NCBI RefSeq assembly: GCF_901875635.1
Contig: NZ_CABFMN010000080.1
Location: 1 to 64,000 of the forward strand
Source of the DNA: Xylophilus ampelinus
GTDB taxonomy: Bacteria; Pseudomonadota; Gammaproteobacteria; Burkholderiales; Burkholderiaceae_C
Direction: 5' to 3'
DNA: 64,000 nt
The notes beneath the pieces are model-generated. The model had not been told where the DNA came from. It searched no databases and saw only the letters and a program-made list of their open reading frames with translations. The translations under genes and the position numbers were made by a program. Numbering within the stretch: the stretch's first letter is position 1; each line of letters opens with the position of its first letter. Of the stretch, positions 61,443 to 64,000 are shown in pieces.

Positions 61443-62180
61443 ATGAAAGCGAACCGCATCGACAACAAGAAGACCGGCATGGCATTGGCCAAATCACCCG
61501 CGCGTTCCTCCGTTGAGGCCGCCAGAGCCCCGGCCAGAAAGAAGTCCATGACGCCCTCGCCGCGCGTCGGCCCCCGATCTGCGACGAGCGCAAAGCCCGC
61601 CGAGACGCCGGCGCGCCGCGATGACCTGCAGATCGGCGGCCGCTTGCGGCATGCGCGCCTTCTCGCCGGCGTCCTCATGCGTGAGCTCGCCGACAAGGTC
61701 GGCTGCACCGAGAGCACGGTTTCGAAGATCGAGAGCGGTCGCGTGGTGCCGTCGCTGCCCATGCTGCAGCGTCTGGTCGAAGCGTTGGGTCGCGATCTTG
61801 CGTCCTTCTTCGGCTCGGACCCCAACTCACCAGCATTGGTGATGCGGGCCGGGCAAAGGCCATTGACGGACACCGATCCGATCCGGCCTGGCGTCGGCAT
61901 TCAGTACGAGCGACTGGTGCCCTTCGGGGCCGGCAATCTGCTCGAAGGCAACATCCATGTCATCGAGCCCGACGCGAAGAAGCACGATCCCATCACGCAC
62001 CAGGGCGAAACGCTGGGCTATCTGCTGGAAGGCCAGCTTGAAGTGACCGTGGAGAAGACGGTCTACCTGCTGGCCGAGGGCGACTCGTTCTTCTTCAAGA
62101 ACCATTTAACGAACAGCTACCGCAACCTGAGTGGCAAACGGGCGCGGGTGCTATGGGTCAACACGCCACAAGTGCACTAG
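61443..62180 (+). CDS. XRE-family regulator with a C-terminal cupin domain
   Basis: 245 residues. An N-terminal Lys/Arg/Pro-rich tail (1-58) precedes an XRE helix-turn-helix (about 64-120: [54 protein letters not shown]) and a cupin (about 165-240: HDPITHQGETLGYLLEGQLEVTVEKTVYLLAEGDSFFF). These XRE-cupin regulators bind small ligands and often control amine, amino-acid or transport genes. It probably regulates the divergent Dpp/amidase cluster. The basic N-terminal tail is longer than usual. Confidence 0.9.
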   Translation: MKANRIDNKKTGMALAKSPARSSVEAARAPARKKSMTPSPRVGPRSATSAKPAETPARRDDLQIGGRLRHARLLAGVLMRELADKVGCTESTVSKIESGRVVPSLPMLQRLVEALGRDLASFFGSDPNSPALVMRAGQRPLTDTDPIRPGVGIQYERLVPFGAGNLLEGNIHVIEPDAKKHDPITHQGETLGYLLEGQLEVTVEKTVYLLAEGDSFFFKNHLTNSYRNLSGKRARVLWVNTPQVH

Positions 62181-62771
62181 CACTCGGGGAGCGCGTCCGG
62201 CTTCGACGCACGACCGCCGAAGTTCGCAGTGGAGCCGAAGCTCGTGCGCAACTTCCAGATGTGGTTCGATGCTAAGCCGGCGACGATGTCGCGCAATGAC
62301 CTTCGATTCGGACGCGACGGTAACCGAGCGAGTTGGTTTCCTTTAGGCTGGATCACTCTCGATGTCGCAGAGCACCTTCACAGCGGACCCGGTAGCGAAG
62401 GTTGGTAGATAGTCGGTCTCGGCAACCAGCGCAGAAGGAAGTACAGAACGCGTCGCCGAGTGCCACGGCTAAGGCGCGCCGCCAGAGTCGAGATCGGGGC
62501 GTAAACACTTCCAACACAAGAAGTGCGGTTGTGTCTCAACCAGCCCCAGGTCGGATAGTCGGTATCGGCCTAAGTTATGCTTCAGCGTCGGACATTAAGT
62601 GCCCGCTTCAGACTGACAGCCGTCGCTCGCCCGGGCAGCCATGAACGACAGCTTCGACCAGCAGCGGTCGTTCGGTGCCTTGCAAGACATGATGCGGCCG
62701 ACATGGTCACTCGTGGACAGCCGCATCAGGAAGGAGCATCTTCATACCCATCCACTCGACGGGAGACCATC
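62181..62771 (+). other. 591-bp gap with gene debris, no intact gene
   Basis: From 62244 to 62408 an uninterrupted plus-strand reading (VRNFQMWFDAKPATMSRNDL, then RFGRDGNRASWFPLGWITLD, ending in EGW and stop) has protein-like composition but no recognisable family; it may be the tail of a lost gene. GATAGTCGGTCTCGG (about 62407) and GATAGTCGGTATCGG (about 62554) are near-identical 15-bp words. An imperfect hairpin, GAACGAC (62643-62649) and GTCGTTC (62667-62673), lies 100 bp before the recombinase gene. No promoter was clear. Confidence 0.4.
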
Positions 62772-63395
62772 ATGGAAGCTGTTGCCCCCGTGGTAAACCG
62801 CGAACCTTGGAACAAGGGCAAGATCGTCGGTCAGAAGGCACCGCTCAAGCCCAAAGATATCTGGGCGCTGCGCGTACGCCTGCAGATGGAGCATCGAACA
62901 CGAGAGCTCGCGCTGTTCAACCTCGGGATCGACAGCAAGCTGCGTGGATGTGACCTTGTGGCGCTTAGGGTTCGTGACGTCTGTCACGGGGACCAGGTCG
63001 CTTCGCGCGCTGTCGTCATGCAACACAAGACGCAGCGTCCCGTGCAGTTCGAGATCACTGGAGCAACACGCGATGCGCTCCAGAAATGGATTACGGCAGT
63101 GGAGCTGAGGTCGGAAGACTTTCTGTTCCCCAGCGGGCTGCACCGCTCTCCTCATCTTGGCACCCGCCAGTACGCGAGGATTCTGGACCGCTGGGTCGAA
63201 CAGCTGGGCCTGGATCCGGCGGACTACGGGACGCACTCTGTGCGTCGCACCAAGGCAACGCTCATCTACCGCAGGACCAAGAATCTCCGCGCCGTGCAAC
63301 TTCTTCTGGGCCATTCCAAGCTGGAGTCAACCGTGCGATATCTCGGCGTCGATGTAGACGACGCGCTCGAGATCTCCGAGCAAACCGAGATTTGA
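62772..63395 (+). CDS. Small tyrosine recombinase (catalytic domain only)
   Basis: 207 residues from ATG 62772 (GGGAG nearby). The tyrosine-recombinase catalytic residues are in order: Arg58 in SKLRGCDLVALRVRDV, Lys in MQHKTQRPV, His-x-x-Arg in THSVRRTKATLIY, and the final His and Tyr in LLLGHSKLESTVRYLGV. The N-terminal SAM-like core-binding domain of full-size integrases (350-450 residues) is absent, leaving only a short basic arm. Such 200-residue integrase-domain proteins occur on many proteobacterial plasmids and islands; their recombination target is unknown. Its position at the right end of the accessory region suggests a link to the element's mobility or inheritance. No tRNA is adjacent. 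Confidence 0.9.
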   Translation: MEAVAPVVNREPWNKGKIVGQKAPLKPKDIWALRVRLQMEHRTRELALFNLGIDSKLRGCDLVALRVRDVCHGDQVASRAVVMQHKTQRPVQFEITGATRDALQKWITAVELRSEDFLFPSGLHRSPHLGTRQYARILDRWVEQLGLDPADYGTHSVRRTKATLIYRRTKNLRAVQLLLGHSKLESTVRYLGVDVDDALEISEQTEI

Positions 63396-63579
63396 AGGGT
63401 TCCTGGCCAGTGACGGTTGGCGCCGCATGGACGGGAACCCAGTTGCATCCGCCGATGCGGGGTAGAGAGCAGCATGTCTCGCTCGGTGCCAACCGCCACG
63501 CCGAGCGGCACAATGCGGCAGGCAAGAGGCGACGTTCGATTCCGCAGTTCAAAAGCTGTCTGGCTCCGCCCGCTCCGGG
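63396..63579. other. Gap after the recombinase with no visible gene
   Basis: This stretch (and the rest of 63396-64000 apart from the two weak entries above) shows no intact reading frame, RNA gene or obvious repeat. It looks like decayed accessory DNA. Confidence 0.4.
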
Positions 63580-63882
63580 TCAGCGGTCGTGGCGATGGCC
63601 ATGCTTAGGCAGACCGAAGCCGAACCCCAAGACGTTTCGTGCTGGTCGATCCATCTCCTCGGCGCTCTGGATCGGCTCGCGCGGCCCAAGTTCCAGATCA
63701 GGCATCATCTCCTGCAAGGCCAGCAGGCCTTCGGCCCTCGCCACGTGGTAGGGCCGTGACCGAAGCCCTCCGTTCCAACGGTATAGCTGCGCTTCGGCGC
63801 GCTGCGCTCGTGCCCGATGGGTTGGGGGCGGCGACTCGCTGCACGCTATGGACATTGCGCAGTGGCATGGGATGCCGCGCAC
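63580..63882 (-). CDS. Possible hypothetical protein or remnant
   Basis: A 100-codon frame with text such as RWNGGLRSRPYHVARAEGLL and LELGPREPIQSAEEMDRPAR that looks somewhat protein-like in its second half. The first 30 residues are not convincing, and there is no ribosome site. I cannot name a family. It could be gene debris like the rest of this end. Confidence 0.25.
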   Translation of the reverse strand: MRGIPCHCAMSIACSESPPPTHRARAQRAEAQLYRWNGGLRSRPYHVARAEGLLALQEMMPDLELGPREPIQSAEEMDRPARNVLGFGFGLPKHGHRHDR

Positions 63883-64000
63883 TGATCAAAGCGGCTCGCC
63901 ATGCGCGCAACAGCAACGCCCGTATGCGTCAGCCCGCAGCCCGCGGCACGGCAGTGATACTGCCCGCTTGCGCAACGGCCTGGAAGACGCGCAAGGTATG
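63830..64000 (-). pseudogene. N-terminal remnant of a LysR-family regulator
   Basis: Reading inward from the right edge on the minus strand: HTLRVFQAVAQAGSITAVPRAAG then a stop. After a one-base frame change it continues GLTHTGVAVARMASRFDQ, which fits the second half of a LysR helix-turn-helix, and then stops. So a LysR gene starting beyond 64000 is broken by a frameshift and degraded. Seen only at the window edge. Confidence 0.5.

Noticed and set aside
62500..62700. Integron attC-like site (GCCTAAGTTATGC) before the recombinase
   Set aside because: The core-site pattern GTTRRRY is not matched, no paired inverse core was found, and the recombinase lacks the IntI-specific insertion.
63086..63751. 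221-codon plus-strand frame overlapping the recombinase
   Set aside because: It is out of frame with the recombinase and its text has no protein-like pattern beyond it.

Overview
The window looks like chromosomal DNA from a high-GC betaproteobacterium of the order Burkholderiales, most likely family Comamonadaceae and probably close to Variovorax. This placement is inferred from gene content: a dnaG-rpoD pair, a PHA phasin, several orphan 'Bug' (TctC-type) periplasmic binding proteins, a HAAT/Liv transporter beside vanAB, and six copies of a short GCTAT...ATAGC palindromic intergenic repeat of a kind I associate with that family. No 16S rRNA or tRNA gene was seen, so the assignment is not proven.

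Region 1 (1-16.7 kb) is core genome. On the minus strand, running toward position 1, are pncB, a NhaD/CitM-type antiporter, a hydroxypyruvate reductase, a Cys-rich protein, rmuC, an MFS carrier and a truncated gene at the left edge. Plus-strand stress genes (CsbD, a secreted Lys-rich protein), a thioesterase, phasin phaP with a striking promoter repeat, an HSD10-like SDR, a BrkB-family membrane protein, dnaG and rpoD follow. Region 2 (16.7-39.2 kb) is catabolic and transport genes: a Bcr-type MFS, a CaiB/HMG-CoA-lyase/Bug operon with a divergent LysR, a complete Liv-type ABC importer, a VanR-like regulator divergent from vanAB, a MetE-like methyltransferase, a PLD-type phospholipid synthase, a ROK protein, a fused osmolyte-type binding protein/permease, an acyltransferase and a lipoprotein hydrolase.

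Region 3 (39.3-64 kb) looks like accessory DNA. It begins beside what may be the stub of a truncated gene. It holds three self-contained catabolic modules, each with its own regulator: (a) GntR plus amidohydrolase, RraA-type aldolase, 6PGDH-like dehydrogenase and two Bug proteins; (b) LacI plus SDR, Bug, AMP-forming CoA ligase, SDR and a citrate-synthase-type lyase; (c) XRE-cupin plus HbpS/GlcG protein, a five-part Dpp-type peptide importer and two amidases. An IS30-family element whose transposase carries two frameshifts and a nonsense codon lies between (b) and (c). The right end has a small stand-alone tyrosine recombinase and gene debris, including a LysR remnant that enters from beyond 64,000.

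The most interesting items are the LacI module, which encodes parts for a CoA-ligase plus citryl-CoA-lyase-type route fed by a tricarboxylate-type binding protein; the repeat family that reaches into the dnaG linker and supplies stop codons to two genes; two large hairpin elements sharing one terminal motif; and several well-formed operator palindromes (phaP, vanA, the 43.9 kb dehydrogenase, and the LacI/SDR divergent region).
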